From positions 1-47,678 of the forward strand of contig JAEELJ010000082.1 of the NCBI GenBank assembly GCA_016288855.1: DNA of 47,678 bases. Direction: 5' to 3'. This stretch comes from Acholeplasmatales bacterium (GTDB lineage Bacteria > Bacillota_I > Bacilli_A > Acholeplasmatales > Anaeroplasmataceae). Below are positions 1 to 9,110 of this stretch, in pieces. A model generated the notes under the pieces. The model searched no databases, had not been told where the DNA came from, and worked only from the letters and a program-made list of their open reading frames with translations. The position numbers were made by a program, and so were the translations under genes. The stretch's first letter is position 1. Every line of letters begins with the position of its first letter.

Positions 1-3000
1 AACAGTAAATACAACAACAGCTGCACCAAGTACAACAACAGTAAATACAACAACAGCTGCACCAAGTACAACAACAGTAAATACAACGACAGCTGCACCT
101 AGTACAACAACAGTAAATACAACGACAGCTGCACCAAGTACAACAACAGTTGATACAACAACAGCTGCACCTAGTACAACTTCAGTAAATACTACTACAT
201 CTACTAGTGAAATCACTGAAGCAGGAGAAGTTTCAAAGGATGGACAAGTAAATGTTCTAAATTGCTATGGTGAACTTGAATCTGCATATGTTGAATTCAC
301 ACCTGTTGCTGGAGCAACATCTTATAATGTATATCTTGAGGGTGGTAAATATACAACATCAACACTTGTTGATTCTAATGTTGCTTATACAAGACAAACA
401 TCAAGTACTGTTACAAGAATTGATTTGATTGGTTTACAATCAAGTGATTATAAGGCTAAAATTGTTCCTGTTTATGGAACAGAAGAATCTTTAGCAACAC
501 CAACAGAAGTAACCTTTAATGTAAAATCATATGATCGTTCAGGTTATGCTCACTTCAAGTACACTAATGGTGTTGGTGCATATAATGACGATGGAACATT
601 AAAGGATAATGCAATCGTTATTTATGTAACTGATGAAAATAAGAATACAGTTATGAAGGATATTTGTGAAAAATATTCTGAATTATCAATGTTCCAAATT
701 CCATCATATTATACAAATGATTACATGGGACAGGATGCTAATTCAATTGGTTGGTGGTTAAATAATACACAATTCTCTAAGGCTGAAAAGGACTCTAAGG
801 GAAATATTTATGAACCACAGTCTGGTAGGAAAACATCAGATACATACGATCCAAATGGTGCAAGCCTTGGATTTGCACAATTAGGAACTGAACATCCAAT
901 TGTAGTTAGATTTGTAGGAGAAGTAACTGCACCAGAAGGCTTAACTGTTTATGATTCATACAAGCTTGGTGGTTCAGAGGGCGATAATGGTATGATGGCT
1001 CGTATGAAAAACCTATTAAATGTAACTATCGAAGGTGTTGGTGACGATGCTATTATTGAAGGATGGGGCTTCCATTTCATTTCAGCAGATACAACAGGCA
1101 CTTATGGTAAATCATTTGAAGCAAGAAATTTAACATTTGATAAATACGCTGAAGATGCATTAGGTATGGAAGGCGATCAATCAAATGGTGTAATTACTAA
1201 GTCAGTTGAAAGATGCTGGGTACACCATAATACATTCTTACCAGGATATTGTGCAAATCCTGCAGAATCTGATAAGGGTGAAGGTGATGGTTCATGCGAC
1301 TTTAAGCGTGGTCAATATTTCACAATGTCTTATAACTATTATGAATACTGCCATAAGACTAACTTAGTTGGTTCAGCTGATGACTCATTACAGTTCAACC
1401 TTTCATTCCATCATAATTATTGGTATAACTGTGGTTCAAGAATGCCTTTATTAAGACAAGCTAATATTCACTTCTATAACAATTATATTTATGGTGATTC
1501 AAGTGATTCTAAATCAGCATTATCATATGTATCATCAGTTAGAGCTGGTGCTTATATGTTTGCGGAAGCAAATTATTATGAAGGATGCAAGCAAATTGTT
1601 GAATTAAAGAGTGGAGCAGTTAAAGCATTCAATAATGCATATGTTCAATGCTTCAATGGCGATGGTTCTACAAGAGTAGATGCAAGAGAAACATCTGTTC
1701 CAGCATCAGCTTCTTGCAACTATAATGGAACAAGCTTCCAAGATTTCGATACAAATTCAACATTATTCTATTATGATCAATCTAAGAATAAGAGTGATTG
1801 CTATTTAACAACTCCTGAGGTTGCAAGACATGAAGTAATTATGAATGCAGGTTCTCGCTATAGAACAAATCTAGACAAGGCATCTGCAACAATAGTTGAT
1901 TCAGGATTCAGTGGTGTAACACCTGCAAATGCTGTTAATGTTCCATCTGAAGGTGTGTTTACTGCAACAATTCCTACATCAAAGGGTTCAACTACAGTTG
2001 ATAATATTGTTTGGAATAATATTACAGGCTCAAGCAATGGAGAAGCAAAGATTCGTGGCAAGGGACTTACATTTAAGCTATCAACTTATGCTACAGTAAC
2101 AGTAACTGGTTCTGCATCATCAACTGCAGCATTAAATCCGATTTCAATTGTAAAAGAAGATGGTACTGTTGTAGCCGGTGATTATGGTTCAGTAGTACTT
2201 GCTCCTGGTATTTATACAATTACATCTTGTCAAAAGGATAAGGATTCTACTATTGCATCATTAACATTTGAAAAGTTTGATTCTGAAGCATTAAAAGAAC
2301 AATTAATTAGTGAATACAATGCTGCATACGCATTAATTCCTTCTGAGATTACATTTACTGATAGCTGCTATGAGGCTATTTCTAATGCTATTACAGCATA
2401 TGATGCTTTAGGCGATTTCAAGAGTGAAGTTTCAACAAATCCATATAATCAATTTAATGAATATATTGCATTAAATGTTTCTTATGTTGAACAGTTAATT
2501 TCTGCAATTGGAACTGTTTCAAGTGAATCTTCTCAGGCAATTGCATTAGCAAGAAGCGCTTATAATTCTTTAATTGCAAAGGATTCAACAGCAGTTGTAT
2601 CAAATTACAATGTCTTAGTTGCTGCAGAAGCTGAATATCAGTCTTATGCTGTTGATGGTTGTGTTGCATTAATTAACGCAATAGGTACAGTTACATTAGA
2701 TAGTAAAGAAGCAATTACATTAGCTAGAACAGCATATGAAGCTTTATCAGATACACAAAAGGAACAAGTATCTAATTATTCAGTTTTAGAAGCAGCAGAA
2801 GCTACATATAATGATTTATATGCAGTAAATGCAGTTGAAGTTTTAATTAATAATACATCTTTAGAAGCTAATCAATCAGCAATAAAGGCTGTAATTGATG
2901 CTTATAATGGATTAACAGACACACAAAAAGCTAAAGTTACAAGTACTGAAAAATTATCTCAATTAAAGGTACAATATGTAATTAACTTAATTGCATCATT

Positions 3001-3541
3001 ACCTGCAACAATTACTTATTCAGATGCTGCAAGTGTAAATGAAGCAAAGAATGAATATGAAAAGTTAACAACAGAAGAAAAGTCAAGTGTAACAAATTAT
3101 TCTAAGCTTGAAACAGCAATTAAGGCTTTAGATGATTTAGGTATTGAAACTGTATCTTCTTATAATTCAGGTAATTTAACAAATGGTTGGACAGTTACTG
3201 GTGGTACTGCAACATCAACTAGTACAACAGCAGCAGTACATACTGGCTCATCTTTAGTAGCAGTTTCATCATTTGCATTAGAAAGCCTTTCATCTGTAAC
3301 AATTACAGCTCAAGTAAATGATAAGGGTTCTACAACATTCTCATTCTATTACTCACTTGATGGTGGTGAAACTTGGCAGTTATTTAGCTCAGGTAAGGCT
3401 GGTGTAAATGGTTCATCAACTGATATTGCATTAACTGGCACTGCAGTTACAGGTCCTGTACTTGTTAAACTTGTTGTAACATGTACAAAGGCAGAATCAA
3501 ACGCTAAGAGTGTATCAATTACAAATATAAAAATTAACTAA
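1..3541 (+). CDS. secreted pectate lyase, PL1 family, 5'-truncated by window edge
   Basis: The reading frame is open from base 2 (1179 codons visible), so the gene begins outside the window. Order seen: Thr-rich tandem repeats (2-217); a fibronectin-III-like segment (about 240-530); a pectate lyase family 1 parallel beta-helix core (about 550-1830) with WVHHNTF, DGSCDFKRGQYFTMSYN and HHNYWYNCGSRMPLLRQ, the last holding the family's conserved Arg; a beta-rich, carbohydrate-binding-like segment (about 1950-2270); about four helical repeats (2480-3150) of the form AY..L...QK..V.NY..L..AE; and a C-terminal beta-sandwich ending in TNIKIN. Enzymes of this family cleave polygalacturonate by beta-elimination outside the cell. 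No LPXTG sorting signal is present at the C-terminus. The signal peptide would lie upstream. A terminator follows directly. The lyase call is strong; substrate and the accessory-domain roles are inferred. Confidence 0.88.
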   Translation, partial: TVNTTTAAPSTTTVNTTTAAPSTTTVNTTTAAPSTTTVNTTTAAPSTTTVDTTTAAPSTTSVNTTTSTSEITEAGEVSKDGQVNVLNCYGELESAYVEFTPVAGATSYNVYLEGGKYTTSTLVDSNVAYTRQTSSTVTRIDLIGLQSSDYKAKIVPVYGTEESLATPTEVTFNVKSYDRSGYAHFKYTNGVGAYNDDGTLKDNAIVIYVTDENKNTVMKDICEKYSELSMFQIPSYYTNDYMGQDANSIGWWLNNTQFSKAEKDSKGNIYEPQSGRKTSDTYDPNGASLGFAQLGTEHPIVVRFVGEVTAPEGLTVYDSYKLGGSEGDNGMMARMKNLLNVTIEGVGDDAIIEGWGFHFISADTTGTYGKSFEARNLTFDKYAEDALGMEGDQSNGVITKSVERCWVHHNTFLPGYCANPAESDKGEGDGSCDFKRGQYFTMSYNYYEYCHKTNLVGSADDSLQFNLSFHHNYWYNCGSRMPLLRQANIHFYNNYIYGDSSDSKSALSYVSSVRAGAYMFAEANYYEGCKQIVELKSGAVKAFNNAYVQCFNGDGSTRVDARETSVPASASCNYNGTSFQDFDTNSTLFYYDQSKNKSDCYLTTPEVARHEVIMNAGSRYRTNLDKASATIVDSGFSGVTPANAVNVPSEGVFTATIPTSKGSTTVDNIVWNNITGSSNGEAKIRGKGLTFKLSTYATVTVTGSASSTAALNPISIVKEDGTVVAGDYGSVVLAPGIYTITSCQKDKDSTIASLTFEKFDSEALKEQLISEYNAAYALIPSEITFTDSCYEAISNAITAYDALGDFKSEVSTNPYNQFNEYIALNVSYVEQLISAIGTVSSESSQAIALARSAYNSLIAKDSTAVVSNYNVLVAAEAEYQSYAVDGCVALINAIGTVTLDSKEAITLARTAYEALSDTQKEQVSNYSVLEAAEATYNDLYAVNAVEVLINNTSLEANQSAIKAVIDAYNGLTDTQKAKVTSTEKLSQLKVQYVINLIASLPATITYSDAASVNEAKNEYEKLTTEEKSSVTNYSKLETAIKALDDLGIETVSSYNSGNLTNGWTVTGGTATSTSTTAAVHTGSSLVAVSSFALESLSSVTITAQVNDKGSTTFSFYYSLDGGETWQLFSSGKAGVNGSSTDIALTGTAVTGPVLVKLVVTCTKAESNAKSVSITNIKIN
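2..217 (+). repeat. 36-bp in-frame tandem repeats encoding a Thr-rich linker
   Basis: Five near-identical 36-bp units start at 2, 38, 74, 110 and 146, each encoding TVNTTTAAPSTT (one has D for N). A degenerate sixth unit starts at 182. Differences between units are mostly third-base changes. The array probably continues upstream of the window. It is a flexible, glycosylation-prone type of linker between extracellular domains. Confidence 0.95.
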
Positions 3542-3552
3542 ATAAGAGATTG

Positions 3553-3584
3553 TGGCATCGCTATATGGTGATGCCATTTTTTCT
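3553..3584 (+). terminator. terminator of pectate lyase gene
   Basis: A 9-bp stem (TGGCATCGC with GGTGATGCCA, one G-T pair) is followed by a T run, 12 bases after the TAA stop. Confidence 0.85.
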
Positions 3585-3630
3585 TTATTACAAATTTTCT
3601 TTTTAGACAATCAAACGCATACAGTCTTAT

Positions 3631-3645
3631 TTGTAATATTTACAA
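3631..3645. promoter_or_regulatory. small inverted repeat upstream of nifJ promoters
   Basis: TTGTAA and TTACAA arms are separated by 3 bases. It lies upstream of both nifJ promoter candidates and could be an operator. The spacing does not fit the redox regulator Rex, whose site has a 6-base spacer. Function unknown. Confidence 0.25.
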
Positions 3646-3663
3646 CAATTTTTAACGAGTTAG

Positions 3664-3692
3664 TTGGTTAGTCAAAAATAACTTGTTATAAA
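3664..3692 (+). promoter_or_regulatory. possible distal nifJ promoter
   Basis: TTGGTT, 17 bases, then TATAAA preceded by TGT (extended -10). It would give a leader of about 100 bases and act with the proximal promoter. Confidence 0.35.
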
Positions 3693-3738
3693 AGAATAAA
3701 ACTCGACGTAAAAGTGACTAAAATTTGCCTTAATTTTA

Positions 3739-3767
3739 TTGATATTTTATTGTATAAGTTTTATAAT
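3739..3767 (+). promoter_or_regulatory. proximal nifJ promoter
   Basis: TTGATA (3739-3744), a 17-base spacer and a perfect TATAAT (3762-3767). A consensus AGGAGG at 3791-3796 lies 6 bases before the nifJ ATG. Confidence 0.8.
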
Positions 3768-3802
3768 AAACATGTATCAAAATCTCATTTAGGAGGAATA
3801 AT

Positions 3803-6800
3803 ATGAGTAAAGAAATTAAAAGAATGGCAATTGATGGTAACAATGCAGCAGCATGGTCATCATATGCCTTCACAGAAGTAGCTGGTATTTACCCTATCAC
3901 TCCGTCATCTCCAATGGCAGAGTATACAGATGAATATGCAGCCCAAGGAAGAAAGAATTTATTTGGTATGCCAGTTAAGGTTGTTGAAATGCAGTCTGAA
4001 GCTGGTGCAGCAGGTTCTGTACATGGTTCATTACAAGCTGGTGCATTAACTACAACTTATACAGCATCTCAAGGTCTTTTATTAAAGATTCCTAACATGT
4101 ATAAGATTGCTGGTGAATGCTTACCTGGTGTTATTCACGTTGCAGCACGTGCTCTTGCAGCACAATCACTTGCTATCTTCGGTGATCACCAAGATGTTAT
4201 GGCATGTCGTCAAACAGGATTTGCAATGTTATGTTCAAACTCTGTTCAGGAAGTTATGGATTTAGCTGGTGTAGCTCACTTATCAGCTATTGAAGCAAGT
4301 ATTCCATTCTTACACTTCTTCGATGGTTTCAGAACTTCTCATGAAGTTAATACAATTGAACCAATTGATTATAGTGTATTTGATAAATTATTAGATAAGG
4401 AAGCTGTAGCTAAGTTCCGTGCTAGAGCAATTAACCCAGCACATCCAAGAACAGCTGGTACTGCACAAAACGATGACGTTTACATGCAGACAAGAGAATT
4501 ACAGGCTCAGCAGTATGAAAAGGTATATCCAATTGTAGAAAAGTACATGAAGGCTATATCAAAGGCTACTGGTCGTAAGTATACTCCATATCAGTACTAT
4601 GGTGATCCAAATGCAACTAGAGTAATTGTTGCTATGGGTTCAGTTAACCAATGTGCTCAAGAAGTAATTGATTACTTAGTTGCACATGGTGAAAAGGTTG
4701 GTTTAGTACAGGTTCACCTATATAGACCATTCGTTGTTAAGAAGTTCTTAGCAGCATTCCCTAAGACAGTAAAGAAGATTGCAGTATTAGATAGAACTAT
4801 TGAACAAGGCTCTTTATATGAACCTTTAGCATTAGATGTTATGGCTGCATTCGACCAATATGGCGACAAGGATGTTAAGATTGTTGCAGGTCGTTATGGT
4901 CTATCATCTAAGGATACTAACCCAGATATGGTTCATGCTGTATTCGAAAACTTAAAGAAGAAGAATCCTAAGGATCATTTCGTTATCGGTGTAAATGATG
5001 ATATTAAGAATACATCATTACCTATTCCAGCTCCAATTGACGTTGCTGACCCATCAACTACAGAATTATTATTCTTTGGTTTAGGTGGAGATGGTATCGT
5101 TGGTGCTTGTAAGAATATTTCTAAGATCATCGGTGACTATACTACATATTATTCACAGTCATATGCTGCATATGACTCAAAGAAGTCTGGTGGATCTACA
5201 AGATTACATATCAGATTCTCTCAAAAGCCAATTCGTTCAACTTATTTAGTTAACCAACCTCACTTCGTAGCTTGTACTACAGATGCATATCTTGACAAGT
5301 TCGATATGATTGATGGTTTACGTGAGGGTGGTACATTCTTACTTAATACAGTAATTGATGCTGACCATATTGAACAAAGATTACCTAACAAGTATAAGAG
5401 ATTATTAGCTCAAAAGCATGCTAAGTTATATATTATCAATGCTTATGATGGAGCTAAGCAAGCTGGTTTCGGCGGTGGAAAGGGTGTTAATACAATCATC
5501 CAATCTGCATTCTTCAAGTTAAATGAAAATATCATGAACTATGAAGAAGCTAAGACTCACATGAAGGAATTCGCTAAGAAGACATATTTAAAGAAGGGTC
5601 AAGATATCGTTGATCAAAACTACTTAGCAATCGACCTTGGTGGATCTATGCCAGTTCAAGTAGAAGTTAAGCCTGAATGGGCTAATTTAGCTGATGATGT
5701 TGTTGCTGTTGATGAAAACAGACCAGCATTCGTTAGAGAAATTGCAGACGTAATGAACTCTATTAAGGGTGATTCATTACCATTATCTGCATTCAAGAAG
5801 TTTGACCTTGGTGCTTCAATGCAACCTGGTACAGCAGCTTGGGAAAAGCGTGGAGTTGCTACAGCAGTACCTCTATGGACTTCATCTAACTGTATCCAAT
5901 GTAACCAGTGTGCATTCGTATGTCCACATGCATGTATTCGTCCATTCTTATGTGATGAAAATGAAGTTAAGAATGCTCCAGAAGGTGCTCAATTCTTAGA
6001 TGCAACAGGATTCCCTGGATATAAGTTCCACTTATCAATCTCTACATTAGATTGTACAGGTTGTGGTGTCTGCTTAACAGTTTGTCCTGGTAAGAAGACT
6101 AAGAATGCTGAAACTGGTGAATTCGAACAGAACCCAGCTTTAACAGCACATTCTATGGCTAAGTCTAGAGCTGCTAAGGAAGAAGTTGTTGCTCAATATT
6201 TCTTAGATAAGGTTACATATAAGGGCGATATCGCTACAGCTAAGGCAGTTAATGCTAAGAACGTTCAATTCAAGCAACCTATGTTTGAATTCTCAGGAGC
6301 TTGTGGTGGATGTGGTGAAACTCCATATGTTAAGGCAGTATCACAATTATTTGGTGAAAGAATGTTAGTTGCTAATGCAACAGGTTGTACATCAATTTAT
6401 TCTGGTTCTTATCCATCTTCTCCATACACAGTTGATAAGAAGACTGGCCGTGGACCAGCTTGGGCTAACTCATTATTCGAAGACAATGCTGAATTCGGCT
6501 TCGGTATGAGAATGGCTGTTGAAACTTTAAGAGATAGATTACAAACTATCATGGCTAACCATGAAGAAGAAATGCCAGCAGAAGCTGCAGCTTTATGTAA
6601 GGAATGGAGAGAAAACCGTCGTAGCGCTGCTAAGACTAAGGAATTAGCTCCAAAGATTATTGAAGCTATGAAGGGCATTAATGCTCAATATGCTGAAGAA
6701 ATCTTAAGCTTAAAGGATTACTTACAGAAGATTTCTCAATGGATCATCGGTGGTGATGGTTGGGCTTACGATATCGGTTATGGTGGATTAGACCATGTTA

Positions 6801-7396
6801 TCGCTAATAACGAAGATGTTAATATCTTAGTTGTAGATACAGAAGTTTACTCTAATACTGGTGGACAAGCATCTAAGTCATCTCGTACAGGTGCTATTGC
6901 TAAGTTCGCTGCATCTGGTAAGCCAACATTCAAGAAGGATTTAGCTTCAATTGCTATGTCTTATGGTCATGTATATGTTGCTACAGTATGCCATGGTTAT
7001 AACCAAAACCAAGTTATTAAGGCATTACAAGAAGCTGAAGCATATGATGGTCCATCAATCGTTATCTGCTATGCTCCATGTATCGCTCATAACATTAAGA
7101 AGGGTCTATTCATGTCTCAAATGGAAGCTAAGAAGGCTACAGAATGTGGTTACTGGCCAACATTCCGTTTCAACCCTGATTTAGCTAAGGAAGGCAAGAA
7201 TCCATTCCAAATGGACTCTAAGGAACCTGACTGGTCTAAGTATAATGACTTCTTAATGAACGAAGGTCGTTATGTTCAGTTAACTAAGGTTAACCCAGCT
7301 AAGGCTGAAGCATTACTTGAATTAAATATTAAGGATGCTCAAAAGAGATACAACCATTATATGGATTTAGCAAACGATCCTAAATATAAGGCTTAA
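3803..7396 (+). CDS. nifJ: pyruvate:ferredoxin (flavodoxin) oxidoreductase
   Basis: At 1197 aa this is a full-length single-chain PFOR, which oxidatively decarboxylates pyruvate to acetyl-CoA and CO2 and reduces ferredoxin in the cytoplasm of anaerobes. Domain I carries YPITPSSPMAEYTDEYA near residue 30. Two ferredoxin-type 4Fe-4S motifs follow: CIQCNQCAFVCP near 697 and CTGCGVCLTVCP near 751. GACGGCGETPY near 832 supplies further cluster ligands. The thiamine-diphosphate site is GDGWAYDIGYGGLDH near 984 with NTGGQASKSSRTGA near 1018. The gene stands alone between its own promoter(s) and a strong terminator. It uses TTC, AAG and ATC much more than the neighbouring genes, a bias typical of very highly expressed genes. 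PFOR presumably replaces pyruvate dehydrogenase here as the route from pyruvate to acetyl-CoA. Confidence 0.98.
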   Translation: MSKEIKRMAIDGNNAAAWSSYAFTEVAGIYPITPSSPMAEYTDEYAAQGRKNLFGMPVKVVEMQSEAGAAGSVHGSLQAGALTTTYTASQGLLLKIPNMYKIAGECLPGVIHVAARALAAQSLAIFGDHQDVMACRQTGFAMLCSNSVQEVMDLAGVAHLSAIEASIPFLHFFDGFRTSHEVNTIEPIDYSVFDKLLDKEAVAKFRARAINPAHPRTAGTAQNDDVYMQTRELQAQQYEKVYPIVEKYMKAISKATGRKYTPYQYYGDPNATRVIVAMGSVNQCAQEVIDYLVAHGEKVGLVQVHLYRPFVVKKFLAAFPKTVKKIAVLDRTIEQGSLYEPLALDVMAAFDQYGDKDVKIVAGRYGLSSKDTNPDMVHAVFENLKKKNPKDHFVIGVNDDIKNTSLPIPAPIDVADPSTTELLFFGLGGDGIVGACKNISKIIGDYTTYYSQSYAAYDSKKSGGSTRLHIRFSQKPIRSTYLVNQPHFVACTTDAYLDKFDMIDGLREGGTFLLNTVIDADHIEQRLPNKYKRLLAQKHAKLYIINAYDGAKQAGFGGGKGVNTIIQSAFFKLNENIMNYEEAKTHMKEFAKKTYLKKGQDIVDQNYLAIDLGGSMPVQVEVKPEWANLADDVVAVDENRPAFVREIADVMNSIKGDSLPLSAFKKFDLGASMQPGTAAWEKRGVATAVPLWTSSNCIQCNQCAFVCPHACIRPFLCDENEVKNAPEGAQFLDATGFPGYKFHLSISTLDCTGCGVCLTVCPGKKTKNAETGEFEQNPALTAHSMAKSRAAKEEVVAQYFLDKVTYKGDIATAKAVNAKNVQFKQPMFEFSGACGGCGETPYVKAVSQLFGERMLVANATGCTSIYSGSYPSSPYTVDKKTGRGPAWANSLFEDNAEFGFGMRMAVETLRDRLQTIMANHEEEMPAEAAALCKEWRENRRSAAKTKELAPKIIEAMKGINAQYAEEILSLKDYLQKISQWIIGGDGWAYDIGYGGLDHVIANNEDVNILVVDTEVYSNTGGQASKSSRTGAIAKFAASGKPTFKKDLASIAMSYGHVYVATVCHGYNQNQVIKALQEAEAYDGPSIVICYAPCIAHNIKKGLFMSQMEAKKATECGYWPTFRFNPDLAKEGKNPFQMDSKEPDWSKYNDFLMNEGRYVQLTKVNPAKAEALLELNIKDAQKRYNHYMDLANDPKYKA

Positions 7397-7407
7397 TTTA
7401 TAATTTA

Positions 7408-7447
7408 AATAGGTGATATGGTTTACCATATCATCTATTTTTTTTAT
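7408..7447 (+). terminator. nifJ terminator
   Basis: A long stem, AATAGGTGATATGG paired with CCATATCATCTATT, has a 4-base loop and is followed by a run of T. The marR -10 element lies just downstream. Confidence 0.88.
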
Positions 7448-7455
7448 TGTTTTTT

Positions 7456-7464
7456 TGTTATAAT
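7456..7464 (+). promoter_or_regulatory. extended -10 promoter for marR-yfcE
   Basis: TGTTATAAT (TGn plus perfect -10). No -35 box is visible because the upstream DNA is the nifJ terminator T run. GGAGG at 7478-7482 precedes the ATG. Confidence 0.6.
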
Positions 7465-7487
7465 ATATCTAAATTACGGAGGCTCAT

Positions 7488-7919
7488 ATGGAAAGAAAAA
7501 ATATAGAAAATACTACAGTACATGTTATTACATCTTTATCAAGCTATATAATGACAATTAGAGATGAACTTTCAATTCCATATGACTTATCCCCTATTCA
7601 GTCAAGAATAATATTTGATTTAAATGCGCATCCTTCATCAAAAATTACTGATGTTTGTAAAAGATTATCTAAATCGACTAATTCTATTTCTCCATTAATA
7701 AAAAGATTAGAAAATAAAGGCTTTATTGAAAGAAAACGTTCAAATAATGATGCGAGAATAACATATGTTTCTTTAACTCAAAAAAGCTTAGATTTTATAA
7801 AGGACTTAGATAATGATATAAGAGATTATACAGAACCTATGTTTAAGAAATTAAATGATGAGGAATTAAACAAAACTCTAGATTGTCTAATAAGATTAAG
7901 AGAGGTTATAAAAGAATAA
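7488..7919 (+). CDS. MarR-family transcriptional regulator
   Basis: A 143-aa winged-helix protein. The recognition-helix region reads SKITDVCKRLSKSTNSISPL, followed by LIKRLENKGFIERKRSNNDAR and then ITYVSLT, matching the MarR wing with its D-x-R motif. Members are dimeric DNA-binding repressors or activators that often respond to small phenolic or oxidative signals. It is co-transcribed with the overlapping phosphoesterase gene (stop/start TAATG) and sits just after nifJ. Its own target cannot be read from the sequence; autoregulation at its 7459 promoter would be typical. The start is the ATG 5 bases after GGAGG. Confidence 0.88.
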   Translation: MERKNIENTTVHVITSLSSYIMTIRDELSIPYDLSPIQSRIIFDLNAHPSSKITDVCKRLSKSTNSISPLIKRLENKGFIERKRSNNDARITYVSLTQKSLDFIKDLDNDIRDYTEPMFKKLNDEELNKTLDCLIRLREVIKE

Positions 7920-8461
7920 TGAAATATTTAATTGTAACAGATATTCATGGTGGACTTTTAGGAACACAATTTATTTTAGATGAATATAAGAAAAATAATT
8001 ATGATAAGCTTATTTGCTTAGGAGATGTATTATATCATGGCCCAAGAAATGATTTACCTAGTGATTATAATCCAAAAGAAGTAATTAAGCTTTTAAATTC
8101 AATTTCTAATGATATTATCTGGGTTAGAGGTAATTGTGATGCTGAAGTTGATGAAATGGTATTAAATTTCAAGGTTTTTGAGGAATTAGACATGGATATA
8201 AATGGATATAGTACTCATATATTCCATGGTCATCATAGAGATTTATATAAGGAACATCCAAATGTAGTATTATATGGTCATACTCATATCCCAGATTGTC
8301 ATATAGATTTATATAATACATTATGGTTAAACCCGGGCTCTATTACCTTACCAAAAGAGAATTCAACTAAGAATTATATTATATGGGAAGACAATAAAAT
8401 TTGTTGTAAATCAATTGATGGTAAAATAATTTTTGAAAAAGTTTTAGAAAAAAGGAAATAA
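7919..8461 (+). CDS. yfcE: YfcE/MJ0936-type metallophosphoesterase
   Basis: A 180-aa calcineurin-like phosphoesterase. All metal-ligand motifs are present: TDIHGG near the N-terminus, LGDVLYHGPRN, RGNCD, FHGHH and YGHTHIPD, followed by NPGS. Family members are dimetal phosphodiesterases, usually active on model phosphodiesters, with physiological substrates mostly unknown. The ATG at 7919 overlaps the marR TAA by one base. An upstream TTG at 7883 lacks a ribosome site and would add only 12 non-conserved residues, so it was not used. The ribosome site AGAGG at 7901 is distant (13 bases), so translation is probably coupled to marR. Confidence 0.9.
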   Translation: MKYLIVTDIHGGLLGTQFILDEYKKNNYDKLICLGDVLYHGPRNDLPSDYNPKEVIKLLNSISNDIIWVRGNCDAEVDEMVLNFKVFEELDMDINGYSTHIFHGHHRDLYKEHPNVVLYGHTHIPDCHIDLYNTLWLNPGSITLPKENSTKNYIIWEDNKICCKSIDGKIIFEKVLEKRK

Positions 8462-8473
8462 TATAAAAAAAAT

Positions 8474-8502
8474 CACCTCTTATTTATATGAGAGGTGTTT
8501 TT
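8474..8502 (+). terminator. marR-yfcE terminator whose 3' arm holds the comEA ribosome site
   Basis: The stem CACCTCT (8474-8480) pairs with AGAGGTG (8491-8497) and is followed by TTTTT. The AGAGGTG arm is also the only Shine-Dalgarno-like sequence before the comEA ATG at 8505. Confidence 0.8.
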
Positions 8503-8504
8503 AT

Positions 8505-9110
8505 ATGGGAAGAAGAAAAGAAATATTAATAATATCTATAATTATATTTATAACTGTAATACTTGCGCTAATGCCACAAATAATATCATGTTCAAAATCT
8601 AATAATATTGAAGTAAATACAAATATAGACAGCACTTATAGTAAAACTATAAATATTACATTAAAGGGAGAAATCAATGTTCCATTAGTATCTGATTTAT
8701 CTAATGGTGAATACACTAATGAGGTTACATTAGAATTTAGAAATGGAGTGTCCTATAGAGAAATAATAGAAGTAGTATATAATTCATATAGAACAAAATA
8801 TACTATCTTTGATACTAATTTATCAAAAACATACACTAATGATACAACAATAGTTTTTGAATCATCATATGTAAGTTTAGATAATGAAGATGATAATACA
8901 TCTTTAGAAGAAGATACTTCATCATTAATATGTATTAATACAGCATCAAAGGAATTATTAAAAACAATATATGGAATTGGTGAAGCAAGGGCAACTTTAA
9001 TAATATCTTATAGAGAAGTAAATACAATAGATAGCTTTGATGAATTAAAATCATTACTTGGAGTATCAGATGAGGTTATTGAAACTATTAAAAAACAAGC
9101 CATTTTGTAA
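8505..9110 (+). CDS. comEA: competence protein ComEA, helix-hairpin-helix DNA receptor
   Basis: A 201-aa protein. One N-terminal membrane segment (about residues 6-28, IIIFITVILALMPQI) is followed by an extracytoplasmic region with a beta-rich stretch (about 50-90, EINVPLV and TLEFRNGVSYREIIEVVY) similar to the SLBB domain usual in ComEA. An Asp/Glu/Ser-rich linker precedes the C-terminal helix-hairpin-helix pair (INTASKELLKTIYGIGEARA). ComEA binds incoming double-stranded DNA outside the membrane and passes it to ComEC, encoded next with a 41-base overlap. No separate promoter is evident. Its ribosome site lies in the preceding terminator hairpin, so expression may depend on read-through or on hairpin opening. 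Confidence 0.92.
   Translation: MGRRKEILIISIIIFITVILALMPQIISCSKSNNIEVNTNIDSTYSKTINITLKGEINVPLVSDLSNGEYTNEVTLEFRNGVSYREIIEVVYNSYRTKYTIFDTNLSKTYTNDTTIVFESSYVSLDNEDDNTSLEEDTSSLICINTASKELLKTIYGIGEARATLIISYREVNTIDSFDELKSLLGVSDEVIETIKKQAIL

Noticed and set aside
2-217. 36-bp direct repeats that could look like a CRISPR array
   Set aside because: The units are contiguous with no spacers and are in frame within the pectate lyase coding sequence.
3631-3645. Rex-type redox operator upstream of nifJ
   Set aside because: The arms TTGTAA/TTACAA have a 3-base spacer; Rex sites need TTGTGA-n6-TCACAA. Kept only as an unassigned inverted repeat.
6409-6678. Minus-strand open frame of 89 codons inside nifJ
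   Set aside because: It lies fully inside a strongly conserved gene, has no ribosome site and encodes nothing recognisable. Similar antisense frames inside mutS, tgt and others were rejected for the same reason.
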